DNA of 64,000 bases from Hemerocallis citrina (taxonomy: Eukaryota > Streptophyta > Magnoliopsida > Asparagales > Asphodelaceae), in assembly GCA_017893485.1 (NCBI GenBank), contig CM030366.1, forward strand, positions 187,223,947 to 187,287,946. The letters are read 5' to 3'. Below are positions 20,091-30,560 of the stretch, in pieces. A program made the position numbers and the translations under genes. Each line of letters opens with the position of its first letter. Positions within the stretch are counted from its first letter, which is position 1. The notes below the pieces were generated by a model, which worked only from the letters and a program-made list of their open reading frames with translations, was not told where the DNA came from and made no database searches.

Positions 20091-22430
20091 ATGCCTCCTA
20101 GGAAAGTCAGATCGAGGGGGTCCAACCGAGGACCCAACCCTGATCAGCAGCAAGAAGTCCTCCCCAATCCTACTCAGCAACAAGGGCAACTTCCCCCTAC
20201 CGTGGAAGACCCGCTCCAACAAGACCTTCCTCCTCCTAATTAGCCACCCCCGAAGGGTCCTAACCCTCAAAAACAGCCTCTTCACCAAGAGCACGTCTCC
20301 ATCCACAACGCCTCTACGGACTCTATGGCCTTCCATCATCCCCGAGCCTCTGGTCGCCATAATACAGCTCCCAACCGCCAGAACGATGATGACCTTCGCC
20401 GCCACCTGGATGAGAAGCGGGCCCGAGAGGGAACATCCCGCCAACGCCATCCGGACGAGCGGTACCCTCGCCACCAGGTGTATAGAAGGTCTCCTAACCG
20501 AAGAAGGCCACACTCCCCCGCAGGTCGGCAACAGCCTAGGAACAATGAGGCACCCATCACACGTGCCGAGTTCCAGCAGTTCCAAGCGACCGTCCTACAA
20601 GCTCTCAACCTTCGTCCCAACACCATCGCGCCCAAGCCTCCATCTCCTCCCCCGGTCCGAAGCCCTCGCCGACGGTCTCCCTCTCCTCGTCCTGTTCCAA
20701 GCAACTCCCGGCATACCCCAAGTCCTCGTCGCTCCCGAAGTTACCATCGCTGTAGCCCTCGCTCTCCCTCATACGAAGACGAGTCTAGGGGCTCGACTGA
20801 TTACCGTCGGAGGGATGACACCATGTACCGTCGTCTTCATGAAGTAGAGAGGCGCCTGGGCCAGATAGACCGAGAAGAGGAGCTTAGGGGGAGGACCCTA
20901 CGTCCTAGCCGACCCCCTTTCTCCCGAACCATAGTGGATGCACCTGTGCCGTTCGGTTTCAAACCTCCCCAATTTGAGACTTACACTGGGGAGACCGATC
21001 CAGTTGATCACATCGAAAGCTTTAAGACTTTGATGCTCCTCCATCAAGCTTCCGATGCCCTCCTCTGCAAAACCTTCTCCGCAACTCTCAAGGGACCAGC
21101 TCGAGAGTGGTATTCTCGCCTTGCCCCCTCCTCAATATTCTCCTTCGAGCAGTTCGAAACCATCTTCGTCACACATTTCGTAAGCAGCCGTAGAGCTGAG
21201 AAAACCAGCATCTCCCTATTGCACCTCCACCAAAAGAAGGGGGAGAAGCTGAGAGACTATGTGAAGAGGTTCACAGCTGAAGCCAGGTCCATAGCATCCC
21301 TCGACTAGTCGGTCGCTACGGCAGCATTTCAATCTAATGTCCTCAATTCCAACCTCCGCTCCTCCCTCGCCAAGAAGCCTCCACAGAACTTTTCCGACCT
21401 CCTCCTTCGCAGTGAAAAGTATATCCGGGCCGAAGAGGCCGAGCAGCGACCCAACTGGGAGGGGTCTTCCTCCGGGTTTAAGAGAAAGGGAACAGAGGAG
21501 GAAGGAGCCAAGAAGCTCCAAAAGAACAATGCCGGCCAGCGCCGAACTCCCCCCAGGTTCGAGAAGTTCACACCCCTCACCACTAACGTCGCGACTATTC
21601 TGATGGAAGTTGAGAAAGAAGGGGTCTTACCCCCTGCTCCGAGGATGAACACTCCCGCCAAGAGAAGAGATAAAGAAAAATGGTGTCGTTATCACCGGGA
21701 CCATGGGCATGACACCAACGATTGTCGTGCCCTAAAGAACGAGATCGAAGCCCTTATCCAGAGAGGGCAGCTGACCAGGTTTGTAAGAAAGGACCGAGCC
21801 GAACTTCCTCCCCCGCCTCGGGGAGCTAACGAGCGTCCGGAACGAGAAGAGACGCCTGACTTTGAGGAAGAACGAGTCCTCCACCTCATCCATGGGGGCC
21901 CAATGGGGGGCTCCTCCAACTCCTCTCAGAAGGCATTCATAAGGGAAGTCAATTCGGTCCGAACCACCCCTCCTCCCAAAGGCCTCGGAGTGCCTGTCAC
22001 ATTCTCCGACGAAGATCTTGAAGGCGTCCGCACCCCTCATTGTGATGCACTCGTCATCAGTCTTCACATGGCGAACTTCAAAGTGGAGAGGATCTTAGTG
22101 GACAACGACAGCTCCGTCAACATCCTCTTCCTCGCCGCTTTTAAAGGCCTAAAGCTCTCCCAGGATAGACTCAAGCCCGCCGGCTACACGCTCCACGGGT
22201 TCACGGGAGTGCCAGTGACTATTGAAGGGGTGATTACCCTCGACGTAACCGCTGGCAAAACTCCTACTACCCGAACGGAATCGATGGACTTCATGATCGT
22301 AGATGTCCCAGCAGCCTACAATGTCATTTTGGGTCGGCCTGGCCTGGCAGCCCTTGAAGCCGTCCCTTCCGCCTATCATCTCAAAATGAAGTTTCCCCAC
22401 TCGGGCCGGAGTAGGGGAAGTAAGGGGCAA
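20091..22430 (+). pseudogene. gag-protease of element B, two amber stops and a frameshift
   Basis: The frame opens MPPRKVRSRGSNRGP at 20091. An Arg/Pro/Ser-rich linker precedes the gag domain (EWYSRLAPSSIFSF, FVSSRRAEKTS), the zinc-binding motif WCRYHRDHGHDTNDC, and an aspartic protease with ILVDNDSSVNILF and VILGRPGL. TAG codons at 20241 and 21306 interrupt it; A has CAG at the second site (SLNQSV). Near 22395, at a run of C, the frame shifts by one before RT. The protease active-site triplet reads DND, where DNG or DTG is usual. The domain order is complete, but the protein cannot be made without readthrough and a frame change. Confidence 0.9.
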
Positions 22431-24012
22431 TCAGGAGTAGGCAAGCAAGTGCTATATGACCTCTACCCTCGGACCCGTCCTCTCCTTAGAAACATTGGAA
22501 CTCCCCCAAGATGCTGCTCGGCCGACTTTCGAGCCGGTGGACGAATTGGAGGAGGTACTCTTCTCTGAGCAGGAGCCGACCCACAAGTTCTTTGTTAGCA
22601 AGACCCTCCCGTCCGCCCTGTACTCGGATATTGTAAAATGCATCCGAACCAATCAAGACCTCTTCGCATGGTCAGCTGCAGATATGCCCGGTATCTCCGA
22701 AGAACTCTTAGTCCACCGCCTGAGTGTCGATCCGGGGTCCAAACCGGTTCAGCAGAAGAGGCGCAAGTTCGCACCCGAGCGCCAGCTCGCTATTAAAGAG
22801 GAAGTGGACAAACTCTTGAAGGCCCGGTTCATACAGGAGGCGAACTATCCTGAGTGGTTGTCGAATGTGGTGATGGTGAAAAAGTCCAATGGGACATGGA
22901 GAATCTGTATTGATTTCACCGACCTCAACAAGGCATGCCCCAAAGATCCGTTCCCTCTACCAAGTATCGACACTCTGATTGACGCAACCTCGGGACATGA
23001 GCTCCTCAGCTTCATGGATGCCTTCTCGGGTTACAATCAGATAAGAATGTTCCCCCCGGATATCCCTAAGACTTCGTTTGTGACCGACCAAGGCCTCTAT
23101 TGCTACAGAGTCATGCCGTTCGGTCTAAAGAATGCAGGGGCAACATACCAACGCCTCGTCAACAAGGTTTTCCAGGCTCAGATCGGCCGGAACATGGAGG
23201 TTTACGTTGATGACATGCTTGTGAAAAGCATCCGAGGCATTGATCATGTAACCGACCTCCAAGAGGCGTTTGACGTTTTGAGAAAACACAGTATGAGACT
23301 CAACCCGAACAAGTGTGCGTTCGGCGTCTCATCAGGAAAGTTCCTCGGCTTCATGGTTAGCCAACGAGGAATTGAAGCAAATCCGGAGAAGATCAAGGCC
23401 ATATTGGACATGGCCCCTCCTAGAAATGTTAAAGAAGTTCAGAGATTAACTGGTCGACTAGCCGCCATAGGGCGCTTTCTGTCAAAGTCCGGGGAAAAGT
23501 GCCTCCCGTTCTTCAAAACCCTCAGGGGGGCTAAAGGATTTGAGTGGGGGTAGCAGCAACAAGACTCCTTCAACCAGCTTAAAGCTTACCTCGTCAATCC
23601 ACCTCTTCTCAGCAAACCAATACCTGGCGAACCGCTCTACCTTTACCTAGCAGCCTCCGAGCAGACCCTCAGTACAGTCTTAGTGAGGGAAGAAGACCGG
23701 GCACAGAAGCCTATCTACTACGTCAGCAAAGTGCTTCGGGATGCCGAGCTCCGGTACCCGAAGATTGAGAAAATGGCCTATGCCCTGGTAATGGCCGCGA
23801 GAAAGCTTCGCCCGTACTTCCAGTCCCATTCGGTGGTCGTTCTTACCGACCAGCCGCTGAAACAGGTTCTTCACAAGCCCGAGACTTCGGGACGCCTTAT
23901 GAAATGGTCGATCGAACTGAGCCAACATGACATATCATATCAGCCTCGGACCGCGATCAAGGCTCAGGCACTGGCCGAATTCATAGTTGAGAGTACCATC
24001 CCCGAGCCCTAG
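22396..24012 (+). pseudogene. Reverse transcriptase and first RNase H of element B
   Basis: After a TAG at 22438 the frame reads through the RT ([36 protein letters not shown], catalytic [10 protein letters not shown]). A TAG at 23551 comes just after the RT thumb (KGFEWG). The following Ty3-type RNase H domain (LYLYLAASEQTLSTVLV, ...VLTDQPLK) has lost acidic residues, as usual in the Tat lineage where a second RNase H takes over. The frame ends in a TAG at 24010, and the next domain is in the +1 frame. RT catalytic aspartates are intact; the stops are the damage. Confidence 0.9.
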
Positions 24013-25792
24013 CCAGACAGTGAAGGGACCACCGGTCTGGTCGATTTATGTTGACGGATCTTCTTGCAATGAGGGAAGCGGGGCAGGAGTCATTCTGGCA
24101 GGCCCAGACGACTTCATCCTCCAATACTCCCTCCGTATAAATTTCAAAGCCTTGAACAACGAAGCCGAATACGAGGCGCTAATAGCCGGTCTTCGAATGG
24201 CCCGAAATGCAGGGGCACAACGACTGCAAATCTTCAACGACTCTCAGTTGGTCGTCAATCAGGTCCTCGGCGAGTATGAAGCCCGCGATGATAGGATGGT
24301 TAAATACTTGGCCAAAGTAAAGAGCCTCATGGCGCTGTTTGAAGAGGCCCTCATCCAAAGGATCCCCCGAGAAGAAAATGCTCAGGCCGACGCCCTATCC
24401 AAATTAGCCTCCTCTTCCCTTCAAGGTCTGGAGCAGACCATATTGATAGAAGTCCTCCTGAAGCCGAGCATAGAGGACGAAACACCTGACTCCGTTGAAA
24501 CATTGCCCGTCCTCCTCGAAGACAACTGGATGAAACCCCTCGTCGAATTCTTAAGGGACAGACTCCTCCCCGAAGATCCGAGGGAAGCAAGAAGAATCAG
24601 AACCCGAGCCGAGCGTTATACATTAATCGAAGGTATCCTATATAAACGCTCCTTCACCCAGGTGGACGGTCGGCCTTACTTGAGGTGCCTTTCCCCCGGG
24701 CAAGCCGACTATGCCCTGCAAGAACTCCACGAGGGCATCGGCGGGGCCCATTCTGGGTCCAGGGCTCTAGCGCGCAAAGTGTTGAACTACGGGTATTTTT
24801 GGCCCACTCTCCTACGGGACGCTAAGCGACACGTTCGGCAATGCAGCTCCTGTTAGAAGTATTCAGACATCCGACGCCTTCCACAAGCACCGCTCACCTC
24901 CCTATCAAGTCCGATCCCCTTCGCCATGTGGGAGATGGATTTACTAGGGCCGTTTCCACCAGCCCCCGGACAGCTTAAGTTCCTTGTCGTGGCAGTCGAC
25001 TATTTCTCGAAGTGGATAGAGGCTGAGCCCCTGGCCACAATCACCGAACATAAGGTCGTTCAGTTCTTTTGGAAAAGTGTGATCTGCCGATTTGGCGTTC
25101 CCAGGGTTCTGGTTACGGATAACGGAACGCAATTCACCGGGGCCGCCTTCCGAGCTTTATGTGAAGACCTCGCCATACAACACCGATTCTCCTCCGTCTC
25201 CCATCCTCAGTCGAATGGCCAAGCCGAGAATGCCAACCGACAGATCCTTTCAGGCATCAAGAAGAGGTTAGACAAGTGTTCCAAAGGACTGTGGGTCGAT
25301 CAGCTGCCTAACGTGCTCTGGAATCACCGCACCACCAAGCGGACCCCGACAAGCGAGAGCCCATTTAATCTCACCTATGGGGCCGAGGCCATCATCCCCC
25401 TAGAAGTCGGGATACCCTCTCCTCGTCTGATAGCTTATGAAGAAGAGCAGAACGCTAGAGAGCTCAGAGCAAGCCTAGATCTGATAGATGAAATCCGAGA
25501 GAGAGCTGCCATACGCCAGCAAGCTTACCGAAGGAGGATCGAGCTAGCATACAACAAAAGAGTCCGCCCAACGGACCTCAAAGAAGGGGACCTGGTCCTT
25601 CGAAAGTTGGCCATCTCGTTTCCTGGTCAGAAAAGCAAATTGGCCCCGAACTGGGAAGGACCTTACAAGATCTCAAAAGTAATCCGCCACGGCACATTCC
25701 GACTAGAAGATCTCAAAGGCAGGGAGATTCCCAGGGCTTGGAATGCCGACCATCTCTTAAAATACCAAGAGAAAGCGGTAACGCCTCTCTAA
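23987..25792 (+). pseudogene. Second (archaeal-type) RNase H and integrase of element B
   Basis: The frame gives the second RNase H (WSIYVDGSSCNEGSGAGVIL, NNEAEYEALIAGL, FNDSQLVVNQV, NAQADALSKLA). Next come the integrase zinc finger (H...H...CSSC), a TAG at 24854 where CAG (Q) is expected, and the catalytic core (MDLLGPFPPAPG, VTDNGTQFTG, SHPQSNGQAENANRQI; D, D and E present). The C-terminal domain (KEGDLVLRK, LAPNWEGPYKI) ends at a TAA at 25790-25792. Integrase would insert the DNA copy in the host genome. Apart from the single amber codon this half looks intact. Confidence 0.92.
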
Positions 25793-25969
25793 GTAGTCCG
25801 AGATGTCGAGCCATTCTTTTCCTGTCACTTGTAGTAATTTTCTTTTATTTTTTCATTGTAATAACGGCTAGCAACTTTAGAAGCAGCCGATCATTGGATA
25901 TTAATAAATAAAGTTTTTCATATTTTCGCTGCTATTACATCTCTCTGCTTTTAACTCTTTAATCTAACG

Positions 25970-26990
25970 ATGGTTCGGAGTCCAACACTTGGCTCGATTC
26001 TACTTCACAAGTTCGCTCCTAAGCGAGCTAGAAGTAGCTCGCCATTCGGAATTGCTCCCACAGTCGTTGAATGGTTCGGAGTCCAACACTTGGTTCGATT
26101 CTACTTCTCAAGTTCGCTTCTAAGCGTGCTAGGGGTAGTTCGCCATTCAGAAATGCTCCCACAACCCTTAAACTAATCTAACGATGGTTCGGAGTCCAAC
26201 ACTTGGCTCGATTCTACTTCACAAGTTCGCTCCTAAGCGAGCTAGAAGTAGCTCGCCATTCGGAATTGCTCCCATAGCCGTTGAATGGTTCGGAGTCCAA
26301 CACTTGGTTCGATTCTACTTCGCAAGTTCGCTTCTAAGCGTGCTAGGGGTAGTTCGCCATTCGGAAATGCTCCCACAACCCTTAAACTAATCTAACGATG
26401 GTTCGAAGTCCAACACTTGGCTCGATTCTACTTCACAAGTTCGCTCCTAAGTGAGCTAGAAGTAGCTCGCCATTCGGAATTGCTCCCACAGCCGTTGAAT
26501 GGTTCGGAGTCCAACACTTGGTTCGATTCTACTTCGCAAGTTCGCTTCTAAGCGAGCTAGGGATAGTTCGCCATTCGGAAATGCTCCCACAACCCTTAAA
26601 CTAATCTAACGATGGTTTGGAGTCCAACACTTGGCTCGATTCTACTTCACAAGTTCGCTCCTAAGCGAGCTAGAAGTAGCTCGCCATTCGGAATTGCTCC
26701 CACAGCCGTTGAATGGTTCGGAGTCCAACACTTGGTTCGATTCTAATTCGTAAGTTCGCTTCTAAGCGAGCTAGGGATAGTTCACCATTCGGAAATGCTC
26801 CCACAACCATTAAACTAACCTAACGATGGTTCGGAGTCCAACACCTGGTTCGATTCTACTTCGCAAGATCGCTACTAGGCGAGCAAGAGGTAGTTCGCCA
26901 ATGATTCGGAGCCCGACTCCTGGATCGATCATACTTCACATGATCGCTCCCAAGCGGGCGAGGGGTAGTTCGCCGTTCAGGATCGCGGTC
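25970..26990. repeat. Post-pol tandem-repeat array of element B
   Basis: About nine units begin with GGTTCGGAGTCCAACACTTGG. They alternate between two subtypes (AGAAGTAGCTCGCCATTCGG and AGGGGTAGTTCGCCATTCGG), so the higher-order period is about 214 bp. The last two units are more diverged. The same motif underlies array 1 of element A. Short open frames across it (MVRSPTLGSILLH) are repeat artefacts. Confidence 0.92.
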
Positions 26991-27234
26991 ATAGCTGCCG
27001 AACTACTCTAGCAACGATCCGAGGCCCAGCACTTGCGCTTTGACGCAGCTTGAGAGGCAGCCGCCGAACTTGCCTCACTAGACGGCATGATTGGGCAGTA
27101 GAGACAAGGCTCGGCACCACTGGCCGAACATTCCCCTCGCCGATCGACAGACAAGTATGCGGCCGACTTAGAAGCCTCGGCGCAGCAGACAACAATCGCG
27201 AAAGTAAAAAACACACAAGTTCGGCAACAATACT

Positions 27235-27240
27235 TTTATT
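27235..27240 (-). terminator. Poly(A) signal of the antisense transcription unit
   Basis: On the minus strand AATAAA lies about 390 bases past the last stop of the coiled-coil frame, followed by GT- and T-rich sequence. This fits a plant poly(A) site for the antisense transcript of element B. Confidence 0.45.
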
Positions 27241-27633
27241 GATGAAACAGATGTGGTACAAAGACAGACACAGCAGGATTACAACTCGTCAAAGAAAAAG
27301 TTACAATGCCGACTTATTACACTTAGCAAAAAAAAGAAAAATACACAAAAGCTCGCGGAGTCGACGACTTCAGCGCTTTTTTGGAGCCGGAGCATTCCAC
27401 TTCAGGGACACTCGAGAGTGACGACGCCTGTCTCCGGAGCGCGACCCCAAGCCGGCGAACTGAGACGTATCCTCGACACCACTTCTAGTAGTTACGCCGA
27501 TGAATGCTCCGCTCGACGAAATTGCCACCGAGCTCTGCGCGTCCCCCGGACTAGGTTGGCCGATCCACTGACGGGTCGCCATCTCATAGAAAGTAATGCC
27601 CCGATCGCTCTCCGCGCGAGTACACGAGGTGCT

Positions 27634-28290
27634 TCAAACGTTGATAGGCCCCGAATGCGGCTTGATGCGAGCAACTTCCGCCTCCAACTCTGAAATCCGA
27701 TCACGCAACGAGTCGTCTTTCACGTTAACTTCGAAACGAGGTGGTATCGCGGAGTCCGGAACTCCTGATCGGCTGGCAATGAGGCGCCGAAGATGGGTGA
27801 CCTCGATGCTTTTATCCACCGTCGCTCTCTTCAGCGCTTCGACCTCGGCAGTCAACTGGACCCGTTCGGTCGTCAACTTGGCCACTTCAGCCGTCAGCCC
27901 CTCGCCCTCACTCCGAAGCTTCGTCTCTACGGACTGCAGATGCTGTATCTCGGAGAGCAAGTCATCCCTCTCCGTTGTTATTTTGGACAAGTTATGACGA
28001 ATGCACTGAATCCGAATCTCATTACTGAAAGCAGTTGGCGAATATTCACCTTCACCCGCGGGGGTAAGCTCTTCGATCCTGCTTTCCAAACGGCAAATCT
28101 CGATATCTCGCCGGCCGAGGATGAGCTGGAGATGGTTCCTCTCGCTTTCAGCTCGGCACAATCCGAGCTCGACTTCGTAGAGCCGCTCTCGGCACCTCGC
28201 CAGACACAGCCTCGTCGCCCCTAGGCCAGCCTCGGCTCGAGCTTCTTCATCCGAGCACGAAGGCTCGACGTCTTGGGCAACCACCATAAG
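27634..28290 (-). CDS. Coiled-coil protein of the Tat antisense unit
   Basis: On the minus strand an acceptor-like TTTGCAG precedes an in-frame ATG near 28290 (MVVAQDVEPSCSDEEARAEA). About 210 residues rich in Glu, Arg and Leu follow, with heptad-like stretches (ELTPAGEGEYSP apart) through LRDRISELEAEVARI, ending at 27634. No enzymatic motif is visible. Long coiled coils are common in the C-terminal half of the antisense proteins of Tat elements. A poly(A)-like tail after the upstream frame (28575-28440) suggests either a separate unit or alternative 3' ends. Role unknown. Confidence 0.5.
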   Translation of the reverse strand, partial: LMVVAQDVEPSCSDEEARAEAGLGATRLCLARCRERLYEVELGLCRAESERNHLQLILGRRDIEICRLESRIEELTPAGEGEYSPTAFSNEIRIQCIRHNLSKITTERDDLLSEIQHLQSVETKLRSEGEGLTAEVAKLTTERVQLTAEVEALKRATVDKSIEVTHLRRLIASRSGVPDSAIPPRFEVNVKDDSLRDRISELEAEVARIKPHSGPINV

Positions 28291-28575
28291 CTGCAAAGAG
28301 ATCGAAGTAATCAGCAAAAAGATCGAACACTACCAGAGCGCCACACTTGGAAAATTTTTTAAAAATTGAAAAAGAAACAAGAAACTCTCGAGGCAAGAAG
28401 AGAATGTTTGGCGAAAAAAGGGGCAAAAGACGGAGATCCGAACACCAATACTTTAAAATTTTCTTTTCATTCATTTCAAAAAGGCAGCGGTGGCCACTCC
28501 GCTATTAGGCATTACAATGATTAAAAAGAAAAACAAAAAAAACAAACAAACAAAACAAGAAAACGAGGAGCGGAG

Positions 28576-29433
28576 TCAAGGCTCGACCTCTTTCCCCGGG
28601 TGACGAGGTGGGGTAGGGGTTGACTTCGCCGAAGGGGACGCCACCGACAGCAGAGTGATCGCAGTGCTAGGGACCTCGCCAGCGACCCCGTCCCCGACAT
28701 CAGCTTCGTCGTCCCCTTCATCCTCCTCCCCCTCGGATTCAGGGTCGAAACCCTCGACGTGGCCGGGGAACAGCCTCCACCCCGAGACGTCCACGTCGGG
28801 GTACTCCTTCGACACCCGTTCGAGGGCCGCGGCGAAGGCCTTCGCCATGTTCTGGGCGAGGAACCCCTCGGTGAGGTGGCCGAGCTGTCAACCTCTCGGT
28901 GAGGTGGCCGAAGTGGACGATGATCTGCAGCAAAGAAGAACTAAAAGAGTTAGAAAAAATTTTCTTTGTGATTCAAGAAGTGCAACAAACGAAGGAAACT
29001 CGGAGCTTACCGACACCGCCGAACGAGCGATCTCGATCACGTCGTCGCCCTCTCTCCCTGCCTCCATGGTGGCTTGGTCCTTCGGGGTGGCGAGGTGCTT
29101 GACGGCCTGCATACTCGCCAGCGAGTTCCCGAGGAACCCATCATGCCTCCGGACCTGCCAGTCCGGGATGTGAATCCGCTTGTGCTCCTCCGTCAGGAGC
29201 TCCTCGCCTGCCACAGTCAGTGGCGGCATCGGCATGGCGAGGGCGGCAGCAATGGGAAACTCGCCCACAGATGCGGGAGCCGAAGTCCCCGCCACGGTGA
29301 CAGCCGGACTGCCAAGGACCTCCACCTCCTCGACAGGGGCTGCAATCCTCGGAGCCTTCGAGGTCGAGGGCAGCTTGGATGCAACCCTCTTGCGCTTCTT
29401 CGGCGCCTTGCTTGCGAGCCCTGCCCTGAGCAC
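28576..29433 (-). CDS. Middle and C-terminal exons of the Tat antisense ORF
   Basis: Minus-strand frame 29433-29012 begins LRAGLASKAPKKRKRVASK (a basic, nuclear-signal-like stretch) and runs to EIARSAVS. There a GTAAGC donor and a TTGCTGCAG acceptor (to about 28926) suggest an intron. The next frame includes MAKAFAAALERVSKEYPDVD and an acidic tail (ESEGEEDEGDDEADVGDG), ending at 28576. The YPDVDxS-type ending resembles C-termini of plant gypsy-type transposase-like proteins. The exact splice frame is uncertain, since the 28926 exon is GC-rich and open in more than one frame. Confidence 0.5.
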
Positions 29434-29573
29434 TAATACCGCGTCTTAGTCCATGGTTTCTGTATCAAAAGCAAAAGGTGGTTAACACATTAAAAACAAC
29501 AAGGAAGGGAGTACGATAAACAAGAACTTGACGAGAGCCGCGTACTGGGATCTACGCGGCAGAGCCCTCCCTT

Positions 29574-30461
29574 CTAGAGGACGTCCTCCGTCAGCTCCCT
29601 CCAATCATACTTCGGCCGATCAAGGAGAATCCGGACCGCCTCTTCTTCTTCTACTGAGAGCTTCGGCATCGCCTTCGCCCTCTTCGGCACCCCTTCTACC
29701 CAGTCAGAAGGGATCGGCCATGCCTCTCGACTTCGCACAACCAACCACTTCTCTCGCCAGTGCTTAATGGAGTCGGGGCATATGACGAGTCTGCTGTCGT
29801 GCCTCGGAGTCAAGTAATACCGGTACTCCGACTTATTCCCTTGGTGGAGCCGGTATAGCGTCCGAAGCAGGTTCAGCTGCGGCTCGATCCCTGCGGCCTG
29901 GCAGTGGAGAACAAAACCATTTATCACTCGCCACGCATTCGGCATGAGTTGGATGGGGCTGACCCCGAACCAACTCACCACGGTAACGGCGAACGCGTGG
30001 AGAGGTAGCCGAGCACCGACGATAAAGGCGTCGACCGGCCAGCAACACATGGTCACTGGCAGCAGCGAGTTGGCCCTAACTCCGGGGCCCGGCAGCATAA
30101 TTTCGTACTCCTCCGGGATGAGAAAAGAATCCCGGATCACTGCCAGATCCTCCTCGCGCAGGATCGACGCCGCATCGTCCGCCTCCGTCGTCTCCCTCGT
30201 GGCATTCTCCTCGAAGGACCTCCCCCTCCCATGAACAATTCGCTCGGCCTGATCCTCCGGGAGCTGCCTGACTCTGTGGAGCCCCGTCAACGGCCCAGGC
30301 AGTTGTCCGAACTCCCCCATCCTCTTCGGATCTACAACGATTGAGTCCTTGCCGAACACCTTCTTGCCTTTGGTCGGGGTCGGAGTCGAATCCTCGACGA
30401 CTTCAAGGGAGGGCTCGGACCAAGAAGACAAATCCTCGACGACGCTGATGAGGTGGATCAC
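29574..30461 (-). CDS. Antisense ORF with putative gypsy-type transposase-like domain
   Basis: A 295-codon uninterrupted minus-strand frame starts at 30461 (MIHLISVVEDLSSWSEPS). It contains the plant domain annotated as putative gypsy-type transposon (PF04195): FLIPEEYEIMLPGPG, RLPLHAFAVTVVSWFGVSP, QLMPNAWRVINGFVLHCQ, YLTPRHDSRLV, WREKWLVVR. In Tat elements this ORF lies antisense between integrase and the 3' LTR, as here. Its function is not established. It is the longest intact frame of element B, while gag-pol carries five ambers. The ATG lies within about 15 bases of the junction with C, so the true N-terminus may be missing. Confidence 0.75.
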   Translation of the reverse strand: MIHLISVVEDLSSWSEPSLEVVEDSTPTPTKGKKVFGKDSIVVDPKRMGEFGQLPGPLTGLHRVRQLPEDQAERIVHGRGRSFEENATRETTEADDAASILREEDLAVIRDSFLIPEEYEIMLPGPGVRANSLLPVTMCCWPVDAFIVGARLPLHAFAVTVVSWFGVSPIQLMPNAWRVINGFVLHCQAAGIEPQLNLLRTLYRLHQGNKSEYRYYLTPRHDSRLVICPDSIKHWREKWLVVRSREAWPIPSDWVEGVPKRAKAMPKLSVEEEEAVRILLDRPKYDWRELTEDVL

Positions 30462-30470
30462 GTCATCACT

Positions 30471-30560
30471 AGTACGAGGGGGGATGTTTAAAGTGTTTTC
30501 CTCTCCGTTGTTCTATTTTTTCCCTGTTTATTTATTGAACTGTTATGTAACGAGTGTGTG
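30471..30560. other. Junction between element B and chromovirus C
   Basis: The left side is the start of B's antisense ORF. By about 30560 the sequence is chromovirus protease (GELYLNEKKTIVLFD). No LTR, target duplication or polypurine tract lies between. The join looks like a deletion breakpoint and not an insertion end. Confidence 0.6.

Larger units (their letters stand above)
17276..30470 (+). mobile_element. Tat-lineage Ty3/gypsy element B, lacking its 3' LTR
   Basis: The order is 5' LTR, primer site, gag-protease, RT, RNase H, a second RNase H, integrase, tandem-repeat array (25970-26990), then an antisense transcription unit (30461-27235). Dual RNase H, a repeat array and an antisense ORF between pol and the 3' LTR are hallmarks of the plant Tat lineage. 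The element stops after the start of the antisense ORF, where chromovirus C begins. No polypurine tract or 3' LTR follows. Confidence 0.9.

Noticed and set aside
20007..20585. 192-codon minus-strand frame opposite gag of B
   Set aside because: It is a shadow of the GC-rich gag coding strand and matches no known protein.
25970..26390. Repeated MVRSPTLGSILLH small ORFs
   Set aside because: They arise from the tandem repeat array, recur with each unit, and are not genes.
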